This document shows positions 1-14,800 of a stretch of DNA of 64,000 nucleotides, one piece after another. Positions within the stretch are counted from its first letter, which is position 1; the number at the start of each line of letters is the position of its first letter. A model generated the notes under the pieces. The model ran no database searches. It worked only from the letters and a program-made list of their open reading frames with translations, and was not told the origin of the DNA. This DNA is from Balanoglossus misakiensis (lineage: Eukaryota; Hemichordata): positions 9,238,001 through 9,302,000 of the forward strand of contig CM082588.2 of assembly GCA_040954595.2 (NCBI GenBank), in the 5' to 3' direction. The position numbers were made by a program, and so were the translations under genes.

Positions 1-3000
1 CTGACCACTGGCACAGACCAAACTGTGGTACCCGAAGCCTTCACTTCCACTGACGGGACAGGGACTCTACCGATGACCACTGGCACAGATCAAACTGCGG
101 TACCTGAAGCCTTCACTTCAACTGATGGGACAGGGACTCTACTGCTGACCACTGGCACAGACCAAACTGCGGTACCCGAAGCCTTCACTTCCACTGACGG
201 GACAGGGACTCTACTGCTGACCACTGGCACAGACCAAACTGTGGTACCCGAAGCCTTCACTTCCACTGACGGGACAGGGACTCTACTGCTGACCACTGGC
301 ACAGACCAAACTGTGGTACCTGAAGCCTTCACTTCCACTGACGGGACACGGACACTACAATTGACCACTGGCACAGATCAAACTGCGGTACCTGAAGCCT
401 TCACTTCAACTGATGGGACAGGGACTCTACTGCTGGCCACTGGCACAGACCAAACTGCGGTACCCGAAGCCTTCACTTCCACTGACGGGACAGGGACTCT
501 ACTGCTGACCACTGGCACAGACCAAACTGTGGTACCCGAAGCCTTCACTTCCACTGACGGGACAGGGACTCTACTGCTGACCACTGGCACAGACCAAACT
601 GTGGTACCCGAAGCCTTCACTTCCACTGACGGGACAGGGACTCTACTGCTGACCACTGGCACAGACCAAACTGCGGTACCCGAAGCCTTCACTTCCACTG
701 ACGGGACAGGGACTCTACTGCTGACCACTGGCACAGACCAAACTGCGGTACCCGAAGCCTTCACTTCCACTGATGGGACAGGGACTCTACTGCTGACCAC
801 TGGCACAGACCAAACTGTGGTACCCGAAGCCTTCACTTCCACTGACGGGACAGGGACTCTACTGCTGACCACTGGCACAGACCAAACTGCGGTACCTGAA
901 GCCTTCACTTCAACTGATGGGACAGGGACTCTACTGCTGACCACTGGCACAGACCAAACTGTGGTACCCGAAGCCTTCACTTCAACTGACGGGACAGGGA
1001 CTCTACTGCTGACCACTGGCACAGACCAAACTGCGGTACCCGAAGCCTTCACTTCCACTGACGGGACAGGGACTCTACTGCTGACCACTGGCACAGACCA
1101 AACTGCGGTACCCGAAGCCTTCACTTCCACTGACGGGACAGGGACTCTACTGCTGACCACTGGCACAGACCAAACTGCGGTACCCGAAGCCTTCACTTCC
1201 ACTGACGGGACAGGGACTCTACTGCTGACCACTGGCACAGACCAAACTGCGGTACCCGAAGCCTTCACTTCCACTGACGGGACAGGGACTCTACTGCTGA
1301 CCACTGGCACAGACCAAACTGCGGTACCCGAAGCCTTCACTTCCACTGACGGGACAGGGACTCTACTGCTGACCACTGGCACAGACCAAACTGCGGTACC
1401 CGAAGCCTTCACTTCCACTGACGGGACAGGGACTCTACTGCTGACCACTGGCACAGACCAAACTGCGGTACCCGAAGCCTTCACTTCCACTGACGGGACA
1501 GGGACTCTACTGCTGACCACTGGCACAGACCAAACTGCGGTACCCGAAGCCTTCACTTCCACTGACGGGACAGGGACTCTACTGCTGACCACTGGCACAG
1601 ACCAAACTGCGGTACCCGAAGCCTTCACTTCCACTGACGGGACAGGGACACTACTGCTGACCACTGGCACAGACCAAACTGTGGTACCCGAAGCCTTCAC
1701 TTCCACTGATGGGACAGGGACTCTACTGCTGACCACTGGCACAGACCAAACTGCGGTACCCGAAGCCTTCACTTCCACTGACGGGACAGGGACTCTACTG
1801 CTGACCACTGGCACAGACCAAACTGCGGTACCCGAAGCCTTCACTTCCACTGACGGGACAGGGACTCTACTGCTGACCACTGGCACAGACCAAACTGTGG
1901 TACCCGAAGCCTTCACTTCCACTGACGGGACAGGGACTCTACTGCTGACCACTGGCACAGACCAAACTGCGGTACCCGAAGCCTTCACTTCCACTGACGG
2001 GACAGGGACTCTACTGCTGACCACTGGCACAGACCAAACTGCGGTACCCGAAGCCTTCACTTCCACTGACGGGACAGGGACTCTACTGCTGACCACTGGC
2101 ACAGACCAAACTGCGGTACCCGAAGCCTTCACTTCCACTGACGGGACAGGGACTCTACTGCTGACCACTGGCACAGACCAAACTGCGGTACCCGAAGCCT
2201 TCACTTCCACTGACGGGACAGGGACTCTACTGCTGACCACTGGCACAGACCAAACTGTGGTACCCGAAGCCTTCACTTCCACTGATGGGACAGGGACTCT
2301 ACTGCTGACCACTGGCACAGACCAAACTGCGGTACCCGAAGCCTTCACTTCCACTGACGGGACAGGGACTCTACTGCTGACCACTGGCACAGACCAAACT
2401 GCGGTACCCGAAGCCTTCACTTCCACTGACGGGACAGGGACTCTACTGCTGACCACTGGCACAGACCAAACTGCGGTACCCGAAGCCTTCACTTCCACTG
2501 ACGGGACAGGGACTCTACTGCTGACCACTGGCACAGACCAAACTGCGGTACCCGAAGCCTTCACTTCCACTGACGGGACAGGGACTCTACTGCTGACCAC
2601 TGGCACAGACCAAACTGCGGTACCCGAAGCCTTCACTTCCACTGATGGGACAGGGACTCTACTGCTGACCACTGGCACAGACCAAACTGTGGTACCCGAA
2701 GCCTTCACTTCCACTGACGGGACAGGGACTCTACCGATGACCACTGGCACAGATCAAACTGCGGTACCTGAAGCCTTCACTTCAACTGATGGGACAGGGA
2801 CTCTACTGCTGACCACTGGCACAGACCAAACTGCGGTACCCGAAGCCTTCACTTCCACTGACGGGACAGGGACTCTACTGCTGACCACTGGCACAGACCA
2901 AACTGTGGTACCCGAAGCCTTCACTTCCACTGACGGGACAGGGACTCTACTGCTGACCACTGGCACAGACCAAACTGTGGTACCCGAAGCCTTCACTTCC

Positions 3001-3470
3001 ACTGACGGGACACGGACACTACAATTGACCACTGGCACAGATCAAACTGCGGTACCTGAAGCCTTCACTTCAACTGATGGGACAGGGACTCTACTGCTGG
3101 CCACTGGCACAGACCAAACTGCGGTACCCGAAGCCTTCACTTCCACTGACGGGACAGGGACTCTACTGCTGACCACTGGCACAGACCAAACTGTGGTACC
3201 CGAAGCCTTCACTTCCACTGACGGGACAGGGACTCTACTGCTGACCACTGGCACAGACCAAACTGTGGTACCCGAAGCCTTCACTTCCACTGACGGGACA
3301 GGGACTCTACTGCTGACCACTGGCACAGACCAAACTGCGGTACCCGAAGCCTTCACTTCCACTGACGGGACAGGGACTCTACTGCTGACCACTGGCACAG
3401 ACCAAACTGCGGTACCCGAAGCCTTCACTTCCACTGACGGAACAGAGACTCTACCGATGACCACTGGCAC
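1..3470. repeat. Homogenised 72-bp coding minisatellite (about 48 units)
   Basis: About 48 head-to-tail 72-bp units differ at only a few positions, such as gcggta/gtggta, gacggg/gatggg and ccgaag/ctgaag. Rare marked variants (ccgatgacc, cggacactacaattg, ctgctggcc) occur twice, each pair separated by exactly 2,664 bp (37 units). Bases 1 to about 780 are thus repeated at about 2665-3440. Because 72 is a multiple of 3, gain or loss of units preserves the frame. Confidence 0.95.
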
Positions 3471-6400
3471 AGATCAAACTGCCTTATCTGAAGCCTTCCC
3501 TTCCAATGATAGGACAGACTATTTACTGATAACCACTAACACAGATCACACTTCATTACCTAACACAATACATTCTACTGATAGAATGGACGCTGTAATG
3601 TTTACCACTAGCCAAGCTCAAGCTGCATCACCTGAAACCTTAACTACCACTGATGGAAGGGACACTCAACAAATGACCACTAGCACATATCAAAGTACAT
3701 CACCTCAAACCATCACTTCTACTGATGGAGCCATTACTTCTACTTATGAAATCGATACTCCACTGTCAACTACAAGCACAGATGAAAATGCACCACCTAA
3801 AACCATCACTTCTACTGATGGAGCGGACACTCTACTGATGACCTCTAGCACAGATCACAGTACATCACATGAAAGAATCACTTCAACTAATGAAATTGAC
3901 ACTCCACTGATGACCAATAGCACATATCAAACTACATCACCTCAAACCATCACTTCTACTGATGGAGCGGGCACTCTACTTATGACCACAAGCACAGATC
4001 AAAGCTCATCACCTGAAACAATCACATCTACTGATGAAATGGACACTCCAAGAATGAACACTAGCACAGATCAAAGTACATCATATGAAGCCTTTTCTTC
4101 TACTAATGAAATGGATACTCCACGAATGACCACTAGCACAGATCAAAGTACATCACCTGAAAGAATCACATCTACTGATGAAATGGACACTCCACGAATG
4201 ACCACAAGCAAAGATCAAAGTACATCATATGAAGCCTTTTCTTCTACTAATGAAATGGATACTCCACGAATGACCACCAGCACAGATCAGAGTACATCAC
4301 TTGAAAGAATCACATTTACTGAAGGAATGGACACTCCACGAATGAACACAAGCACATATCAAAGATCATCACCTGAAGCCATCAATTCTACTGATGGAAC
4401 GGACACTCTACCGATGACCACTTACACAGATCAAAGTACATCACATGAAAGAATCATTTCTACTAATGGAGCGGACACTCTACTGATGACCACTAGCGCA
4501 GATCAAAGTACATCACATGAAAGAATCACTTCTACTGACGGAATGGACACCCCACGAATGACCACCAGCACAGATCAAAATACATCATATGAAAGAATCA
4601 CTTCTACTAATGGAGTGGACACTCTACTGATGACCACTAGCACAGATCAAAATACATCATATGAAAGAATCATTTCTACTAATGGAGCGCACACTCTACT
4701 GATGACCACTAGCGCAGATCAAAGTACATCACATGAAAGAATCACTTCTACTGACGGAATGGACAATCTACGAATGACCACAAGCACTGATCAAAGTACA
4801 ACATATGAAGCCCGTTCTTCTACTAATGAAATGGATCCTCCACGAATGACCACTAGGACAGATCAAAGTACATCATATGAAGCCTTTTCTTCTACTAATG
4901 AAATGGACACTCCACGAATGACCACAAGGACAGATCAAAGTTCAACACCTGAAAGAATAACATCTACTGAAGGAATGGACACTCCACAAATGACCACTAT
5001 GACAGATCAAAGTACATCATATGAAGCCTTTTCTTCTACTAATGAAATGGATACTCCACGAATGACCACTAGCACAGATCAAAGTACATCACCTGAAAGA
5101 ATCACATCTACTGATGAAATGGACACTCCACGAATGACCACAAGCAAAGATCAAAGTACATCATATGAAGCCTTTTCTTCTACTAATGAAATGGATACTC
5201 CACGAATGACCACCAGCACAGATCAGAGTACATCACTTGAAAGAATCACATTTACTGAAGGAATGGACACTCCACGAATGAACACAAGCACATATCAAAG
5301 ATCATCACCTGAAGCCATAAATTCTACTGATGGAACGGACACTCTACCGATGACCACTTACACAGATCAAAGTACATCACATGAAAGAATCATTTCTACT
5401 AATGGAGCGGACACTCTACTGATGACCACTAGCGCAGATCAAAGTACCTCACATGAAAGAATCACTTCTACTGACAGAATGGACACCCCACGAATGACCA
5501 CCAGCACAGATCAAAATACATCATATGAAAGAATCACTTCTACTAATGGAGTGGACACTCTACTGATGACCACTAGCACAGATCAAAATACATCATATGA
5601 AAGAATCATTTCTACTAATGGAGCGCACACTCTACTGATGACCACTAGCGCAGATCAAAGTACATCACATGAAAGAATCACTTCTACTAATGGAGCGGAC
5701 ACTCTACTGATGACCACTAGCACAGATCAAAATACATCACATGAAAGAATCACTACTACTGACGGAATGGACAATCTACGAATGACCACAAGCACATATC
5801 AAAGCTCATCACCTGAAGCCATCAGTTCTACTGACGGAACGGACACTCTACCGATGACCACTATCACAGATCAAAGTACATCACATGAAGGAATCACTTC
5901 TACTATTGGAGCGGACACTCTACTGATGACCACTAGCACAGATCAAAATACATCACATGAACGAATCACTTCTACTATTGGAGCGGACACTCTACCGATG
6001 ACCACTAACACAGATCAAAGTACATCACATGAAAGAATCACTTCTACTATTGGAGCGAACACTCTACTGATGACCACTAGCACAGATCAAAATACATCAT
6101 ATGAAAGAATCACTTCTACTGACAGAATGGACACTCCACGAATGACCACTAGCACAGATCAAAGCTCATCAGCTGAAACAATCACTTCTCCTGAACGAAT
6201 GGATACTCTACTGATGACCACTAGCACAGATCACAGTACATCATATGAAAGAATCACTTCTACTGACGGAATGGACACTTCACGAATGACAACTAACATA
6301 TATGAAAGTACATCACCTGAATCCATCACCTCTACTGATGGAATAGATACTTTACTGATGACCACTAGCACAGAAAAAAGTACATCGCCTGAAGCAATCA

Positions 6401-9103
6401 CTTCTACAAATAAAATGGACACTCTACAGATGACCACTAGCACAGATCAAAATATATCACCTGAAAGAATCACATCTACTAACGAAATTGACACTTCACG
6501 AATGACAACTAACATATATCAAAGTACATCACCTGAATCCATCACATCTACTGATGGAATAGATACTTTACTGATGACCACTAGCACAGAAAAAAGTACA
6601 TCGCCTGAAGTAATCACTTCTACAAATAAAATGGACACTCTACAGATGACCACTAGCACAGATCAAAATATATCACCTGAAAGAATCACATCTACTAACG
6701 AAATTGACACTTCACGAATGACAACTAACATATATCAAAGTACATCACCTGAATCCATCACCTCTACTGATGGAATAGATACTTTACTGATGACCACTAG
6801 CACAGAAAAAAGTACATCGCCTGAAGTAATCACTTCTACAAATAAAATGGACACTCTACAGATGACCACTAGCACAGATCAAAATAGATCACCTGAAAGA
6901 ATCACATCTACTAACAGAATTGACACTTCACGAATGACAACTAACATATATCAAAGTACATCACCTGAATCCATCACTTCTACTAATGGAGCAGACACTT
7001 TACTGATGACCACTAGCACAGATCAAAATACATCATATGAAAGAATCACTTCTACTGACGGAATGGACACCCCACGAATGACCACTAGCACAGATCAAAG
7101 CTCATCAGCTGAAACAATCACTTCTCCTGAACGAATGGATACTCTACTGATGACCACTAGCACAGATCAAAATACATCATATGAAAGAATCACTTCTACT
7201 GACGGAATGGTCACTCCACGAATGACCACTAGCACAGATCAAAGCCCATCACCTGAAGCCATCAATTCTACTGAAGAAATGGACACACTACAAATGACCA
7301 CTAGCATAGATCAAAATACATCACATGAACGAATCACTTCTACTGATGGAATGGACACCCCACGAATGACCACAAGCACAGATCAAAATACATCATATGA
7401 AAGAATCACTTCTACTAATGGAGTGGACACTCTACTGATGACCACTAGCACAGATCAAAATACATCACATGAAAGAATCACTTCTACTGACGGAATGGAC
7501 ACCCCAGGAATGACCACCAGCACAGATCAAAGTATATCACATGAGAGAATCACTTCTACTAATGGAGCGGACACTCTACTGATGACCACTAGCACAGATC
7601 AAAATACATCACATGAAAGAATCACTTCTACTGACGGAATGGACACCCCACGAATGACCACTAGCACAGATCACAGTACATCACATGAAAGAATCACTTC
7701 AACTAATGAAATGGACACTCTGCGAATAACCACTAGCACATATCAAAGGCCATCACCTGAAGCCACCAATTCTACTGAAGAAATGAACACCCTACAAATG
7801 ACCACTAGCATAGATCCAAGTAATTTACCTGAAACAATAAACTCTACTGGTGGAACGGATACTTTACTGATGACATCTAGCATAGATAAAAGTACATCGC
7901 ATGAAACACTCACTTCTACCGACGGATTAGACACTCCACGAATGACCACTAGCACAGATCAAAATACATCACCTGAACCAATCGAATCTACTGATGGAAC
8001 GGACACTCTACTGATGACCACTAGCACATATCAAAGTACATCACCTCAAACCATCACTTCTACTGACGGAATGGACACTCCACGAATGACCACTAGCACA
8101 GATCAAAATACATCACATGAAAGAATCACATCTACTGACATAATTGACACTCTAAGAATGACCAGTAGCACAGATCAAAGTACATCACATGAAACCATTT
8201 CTTCTACTAATGAAATGGACACTCCACGAATGACCACTACCACAGATCAAAATACATCACCTAAAAAAATCACATCTACTGATGGAATGGACACTTCACG
8301 AATGTCAACTAAAATATATCATAGTACATCACCTGAATCCATCACTTCTACTGATGGAATGGATACTTTACTGATGACCACTAGCACAGAAAAAAGTACA
8401 TCGCCTGAAGCAATCACTTCTACAAATAAAATGGACAGTCTACAGATGACCACTAGCACAGATCAAAATAGATCACCTGAAAGAATCACATCTACTAACA
8501 GAATTGACACTTCACGAATGACAACTAACATATATCAAAGTACATCACCTGAATCCATCACTTCTACTGATGGAATGGGTACTTTACTGATGACCACTAG
8601 AACAGATCAAAGCTCATCATCTGAAACCATCACTGCCACTGATGGAATGGATACTTTACTGATGACCACTAGAACAGATCAAAACTCATCATCTGAATAC
8701 ACCACTTCCACTGATGGAATGGATACTTTACTGATGACCACTAGAACAGATCAAAGCTCATCATCTGAAACAATCACTTCCACTGATGGAATGGATACTT
8801 TACTGATGACCACTAGAACAGTTCAAAGCTTATCATCTGAAACAATCACTTCTACTGATGGAATGGATATTTTACTGATGACCACTAGCACAGATAAAAG
8901 TACATCACCTCAAACAATCACTTCTAATGATGGAGCAGACACTCAACGAATGACCAGCAGCACAGATCAAAGTAGATCACCTGAACCCACCACTTCTACT
9001 CATGGAACAGACATTACAGACCATGAGACAAGTGTACATAATGCAACGCCTTCACAATTAACTGTTACAATGGACGGAAGGAATGTTACTGCGCTAATGT
9101 CAG
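1..9103 (+). CDS. Giant mucin-like tandem-repeat exon
   Basis: This single open exon of about 3,034 codons is made almost entirely of a 24-residue Ser/Thr-rich repeat (72 bp). The first part is near-uniform, with the core VPEAFTSTDGTGTLLLTTGT. The later part keeps the 24-residue period but has diverged to forms such as ITSTDGMDTLLMTTSTDQ. Thr and Ser make up a large share of residues, so dense O-glycosylation and an extended stalk are expected for such mucin-type sequence; this is inference. Simple reading would stop at 9168. However, CAG|GTACAG at 9101-9109 is a strong donor, and its phase-1 end joins exactly to the exon at 9270. The 9104-9168 stretch is therefore intron, and the TGA there is not the real C terminus. 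There is no cysteine in the repeats. Confidence 0.85.
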
Positions 9104-11737
9104 GTACAGTACAGCCGCACAGTCAATCAATAGGTGCTGCGATGCTAAAATGTATTACACTGAAATGAAACAACATAATGAAGCAGTATAAAACCACTTA
9201 TGAACACGAATGTGATTATTTTGTAAGCAAATAACAAAGAATTGTTGACAAAGTTACTTTGTTTTCCAGATCGTGATGTGGGATATTCACCTCAAGCGAC
9301 CAGTTTTGCCGTCCCAACTACCGACGCCTTGGTGTCTGACCACAATGTAACCACTGATGACGTTCAAACCGCCAACAAAAGTCTACAAGGTACGTTTAGG
9401 GGTAACACTTAAATCAGGCTGTACGAGCTGGAATTGGGTAGCCGCCATCACGAGAGTAAGAACATTCGCCAAAATGAATAATCGTTCTCTACAATTTATT
9501 CATTTTGGACGAGTTTTTACTCTCATATCCTACAAACGGAATTGAAGTTGTGCGTGGTTGAACGTTGATTCACTATATATCCACATGTACATTAACACAA
9601 ACGGTGTCTGGTATCACACATAATTAATGGAAAAGGGGCAGCGAGAGAGAGAGACTTTGTCCCTTCAAGGCAGCTCATCTTAGATTGTTTGTATTTGAAT
9701 TCACAGTGCGCAAAAGGAGATCTGTTGAAGACTCTTATTATACGAGTGAAGCCGAGCGAACTGATATGTATTCAAGCAGAGAAGTCATACTATATGGTAA
9801 TGATGATGCGATGTTTTCGGTTGCGTGGAATGCAACTGTCCCAACATGTATAGGTTAGTATGCTATCGATACGTACTTGTAATTAATTGTCGGTTTCCTA
9901 CATTCTGGGTTACAGTAGAGGCAAATTTCGGCCACAGTTATTGGTAACATGCTGATCCTGTAATGCTGGCTTCATTTCATATTATTTTGAACTTAGATTT
10001 ATTTTGTGGTTTTGACAATTTTATTATTCATTTACAGATGTTCAACCGCCTATTTTGCAGTGTCCAAATAGTTTCGTTATATTTGTTGACAACGAGGATT
10101 ATAATATCACCTATCCTGATGTTTATATAAGTGACAATGAGGGTATATATGATGTGATAATGGACCCTCCGAATGGGACAGTTACAGCTTTCCGTAATTT
10201 TGTCAGTGTTAACATAACTGCTATTGATTATAACGGCAACAAGGCAGAGTGTCACTTTTCTATTCAAGTAAAACGTGAGTATTTCACATATTTCGTTCAT
10301 GATTTAAAGGAATTATTACACCTATTTTTATTTCATTTGAGTGTTAAACATTTATTTAGTAAAATAACCATTTTATCCAAATCAAGACATTATATTTCGG
10401 CTATGGTTTTCTATAATTAATGATTCATTAATAAAATCGTCGAAATTCATGTCCCTCAGAAAAAATCTCAATTCGTATTTGCCGCGTATAGACCACGTGA
10501 CATGACGTCATTGGGGAAGTCGTTGCCAGTACGTAAACAGTGATATCGTTGCACAGCCTAGCCCAAAGCGAGAGTCCCGCGTTTCCATCATTATTATCAA
10601 ACGATGCGTCGTCGGGGGCTGTAAAAACACTATCCGTAGTGTTCATAGATTTCCGAAAAGCAAAGGACTGAGAGAAAAATGGGAGCGCTTCGTACAAAAC
10701 GGCCCAAAGGTCACTACATCGCCGTAAAGGTAATGATGAATGGAACTGTACCGGTGTTATGCCAGTTTTGGGTAACCGGTCGCTTTTGAACAGAGAGTTT
10801 ATCTGTGATATTTATGTATGAAATTTGTCGTCCCATTACGTTTTTTTCACAACAGAGATGTCAGCAATGATGTTTTAGTACGGACCGTGTCGGCATGGCG
10901 TAGTGCCGCGCACCGGGTTCTTTGTGTATATATCGGTGACCAGACGAGCGCAGACCTCCGTATCGGGGAGGCAGATCGGCTACGAGAATATTTGAGTTTC
11001 ACTGAACCACTCCATGAACATTTTATTGGACATATTTATTGTAAAATAAAAACAAACAAACAGAAAATGATGCTTATTCACCAATCTATATTTCCCACTC
11101 GAGAAAATTCAGGCGAATCTGGACCCGCGCTTGCATGCATTTCTTCGCTCCGCATCGACGGTTGCCCACCAGCCCGAACAGGTTGAGGAGATACCTCACG
11201 CCTTGCTGGTTCAAATCTATACGGCTGTGGCCAGGAATTTCCTTGAAAGCAGCGACGAAGAGCCCAAAACTCTCCATCGCTACTGTCTGAATCATATACT
11301 CTCCCAACAAATTGCCTCGTCATTGACCGTGTTTACCGTTGACGCCATAAAAGTCAAGTAGACGACATGTACGCCTCTCGATGCGATGAATTGTAGACTG
11401 AAGGCGAAGGAGAGCCCCCCAATGACGTCACACGTAACGGGGCCGTTCAGACAGAGATTTTTTTGAAGGGGTGAACATTTATTAGGATAACATTTATTCA
11501 TCGACGAGAATAAAAAAAAAAAACGACACCAGAATTCAAATCATGAATGCAATTTTAGTTTACGGTCAAAAAATGAAAAATACATTTTGATAGGTGTAAT
11601 AAACTCTTTAAATCACGACAAGTCAATGGGAGGATCGAAGTTATTCTGTAGTTAATTAAAATTGTAAAACATTGATAACGTGAAACTATTTAAATACTAT
11701 ACTACTACTACAACCAGTGCCGCCACCGCCACTTCTG

Positions 11738-11812
<75 letters not shown>

Positions 11813-14800
11813 CTGCACCACCACCACCACCACCATTATCACCATCATAATTATCATAATCATCATTATAGCCGCCGCCGACATCGCCATCGTCACAGTT
11901 GTTTACATCTACTTCCATCAGATAAACTCTGTTTCTGATGAAGTATTTTTTACAAATGTATTATTTGCAGCCCAAATATGCTCGGAGCTGTCTCTTCCTA
12001 CGCCCGCTGACGGTCACAAGTCCTGCACTACCACAATGTTTGGTCTAGATGTTTCTGCATTGTCCTGCAATGTCTCATGTCCACTGGGGTATGATTTCAT
12101 TGGAGACATTGAATCACCTGGAGTCTATGTCTGTGATGATGGTGGATTCTGGAGTCCGAACAACTCCGTCCCTGATTGTTCGGGTAAGTGAATTGTATCG
12201 TTAGTCAAGATATCCCATATTCTACTTTTTGTGTGTCCCAGCTCTTTGGGTCAATCCACTCAGCAGTCATTGCTCACACACGACTTCTTAAAATTTGTCA
12301 ATACTCTAAGTGAAATTTGATATAGTTTTGCCTACGTTTTGTTGTACGTTTCCCCTGTACCGTTTCCCGCTCAACACCCTTCAACTTGATCAAGCATCGT
12401 TTGGGAAGTAATTTTGTGTGCACATGTGTAATAACCCTTTTTTATTGTTACCTATATTGAAATCAATTCCGGACTCGAATTCAGCTTCCTGCAATACCAT
12501 TGCTTAATGCACACAATGTTGGTACCTGTAATATTTAGCATTTTGTCATCCCTGGGTAATAGTAAAGAAAATGTCTAATTTATGCAAAGAACAAGAAACC
12601 GACAGAAATATCAAAACCTCTAGGGAATTCAGATTTGTATATGACGCTTCGCTCGTCAATAACTGATTTCCGGGAGGCGTGTATATCATATATGTATTGT
12701 TTATGATATATGTGTTCTAGCATAGAACTGACTATGGTTCTAGTTTCTTGCAGACAAAGAGAAGAAGTTGTCCACGAAAAGTTTACACACCTATCAGTAT
12801 AGTGGTATAATCCAAATAATGTGTGTGAACAAAACAAAACATTAACTATTTTTTATTTCAGAGCAGAAGACGCCAAGCTATTGCCTGACACTCACTTGTG
12901 AGTACCTCGCATCATCACAGGTCTCCATTACAGGCTGCCAGTCATATTATGAATCTGTGCTAATGACTGCATACCTGGCGTTTATTGAAGCGGATTTATT
13001 TGCTCAGTGCGCAGTAGTGAAAATAATGGCTAGTACAAACGCTGTCACCATGACAGCAAATGCAACAACGGTAAGTCACACATGGATACTTGCAATGTAC
13101 TTGTAATGGCTATACGTGTGAATGTGTTGGACGGTGAAAAAGCATTGTCCACTATACATGTACAGAACGCCTAAACGTAACTTATTGCTTTGCGTATTAT
13201 ATTGACAAATACTTTTATGACCGTTTTGCATGGCAAAGTGGTAAGTTAAATACACACCCACTAAGGTTTACATCATTAGTGATAATTATTCATTTCCAAA
13301 ATGATATTGGTCTCGCCAAAAGCGGAGTAATTCTTATTGAACTTATCTGTGGCACCCACTGGAACAAGTATAATCAGACCGATTCGAGATATAGTCAACT
13401 AGAGTGTATTGCCGAATGAATGGACGGATCTAGGTGTCTGTGGAAAGAGAGACGACCCAGCGGTGATGCCACATCTCAACTGATTGAATTCTGATGGTTA
13501 TGTGAAGACGTTGGTTGCGATGACTTTCACCCCTTCACAATATGCGTCCATGCCCATGTCAGCTCAATAGACACAACGACCGTCAAAATGGTACTCCCAC
13601 AATGAAGTCTAAGTGCTCTGCATCCATAGCTGCAGGTGACCCACTTTCCACCCAGAGTCCTCACCGGGTATTACCCTCAATGCGTTGAGCGTTCCATAAT
13701 AAAAATGCGCAAGAAAAATCCAGACTGGCTCATAGAGATAAGATGATCCCGATTGATTCTGTACATGGTCATTTGTCCGCAGGTTGAATTCATGTTGAAA
13801 GCAATGCTGGAGACGCCATCTTTGAATCTGACCAGTGACGAGGAATCTTTATGCGGTTTGAGTACGTTAAATAATCTAAACATCACGGATTTTCTGTTGA
13901 CTGTCGGTACGATCAGGTCTGACAACAATACCTGTCCAGAACTGAATCTTCTCACACCACCGGGGAAGAACGATGTCAAGTTGTGTTGTGGCGATGGTCA
14001 AATCTTTAAATCAAACTTCTGCTGTAAGTTTGGATTTCTTAAATTCCATTTTTTTGTGTGATTCAATTTATGATACAGGCAACTTAGAAATGCATGGCGG
14101 TGTTGGAGCAGGCAATGCTAAACAAAATATTGCATATAGGCCTACATGCTTGAAAGGTCACAGACGGTTCGTATCGTATTGCAAAACAGTGTTAAGCATT
14201 TTTCTACTTTGGTATAAAATATTTACAGCTGACTTTTACCGCATATTCTTCGATATCAAATGACGTCAGACACGCACAGGCGCAGTTACGTTGGCATTCA
14301 AATTTCCAGATGACTGGCAACTTCAACAACGTGGTGCAGACAAAGACTGTGCAAACGAAACCATGAGGCTGATAGGGGAACATACCTGATACATGTTACG
14401 GGTCTGGCAGTTCTAAAGAAAAACATACTCGGAAAAACTTTTACTGGATGCCGAAATATTGCTGGCCCGTCATCTGGAAATGACAACGCCGTGGGTCACA
14501 TGGCAAGATCACGTGACTGATACTAAAGAATAGTGTTTATATTATCAACTTATGCGTTTAATTATCAATGTATCAATGGCCTATATTGTACAAGCTACTT
14601 AATGCAGTTTTCTCCAAAAGACATTTACATGTGTTCACCTTGATGAAACGTGTTTAAAATTTACAGTGAGCTGCACGGCTGGTACATACGCTGATAATAA
14701 TACATGTTTGAGTTGTCCAACGGGAACATATCAAAATGAAATCGGTCAGACATCTTGTGTTTCCTGCCCCAGTGGTTATTTTACCGAACATCAACGTAGC

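Larger units (their letters stand above)
10450..11480. mobile_element. Decayed DNA transposon with TGACGTCATTGGGG inverted ends, in intron 4
   Basis: TGACGTCATTGGGG at 10503-10516 faces its reverse complement at 11417-11430. The flanking bases (tcagaaaaaatctc on the left and its approximate complement near 11455 on the right) extend the inverted similarity outwards. Between the ends are a THAP-like coding fragment on the plus strand and a P2X7-C-terminal-like fragment on the minus strand. THAP domains bind DNA and occur in P-element transposases, which fits a relic of a P-like or other THAP-bearing transposon. Exact ends and target duplication were not resolved. Confidence 0.5.

Noticed and set aside
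378-2750. 790-codon minus-strand open frame across the uniform mucin array (and shorter ones beside it)
   Set aside because: The 72-bp unit is a multiple of 3 and happens to lack stops on the other strand, so the frame is open automatically. The sense frame is supported by the spliced downstream exons.
9104-9168. Natural C terminus of the mucin protein at the 9168 stop
   Set aside because: A strong donor at 9104 and a phase-matched exon at 9270 show this stretch is intron, and all later exons follow in frame.
11697-11938. Poly-Ser/His and poly-Met reading frames
   Set aside because: They are translations of the (TCA)n microsatellite in an intron.
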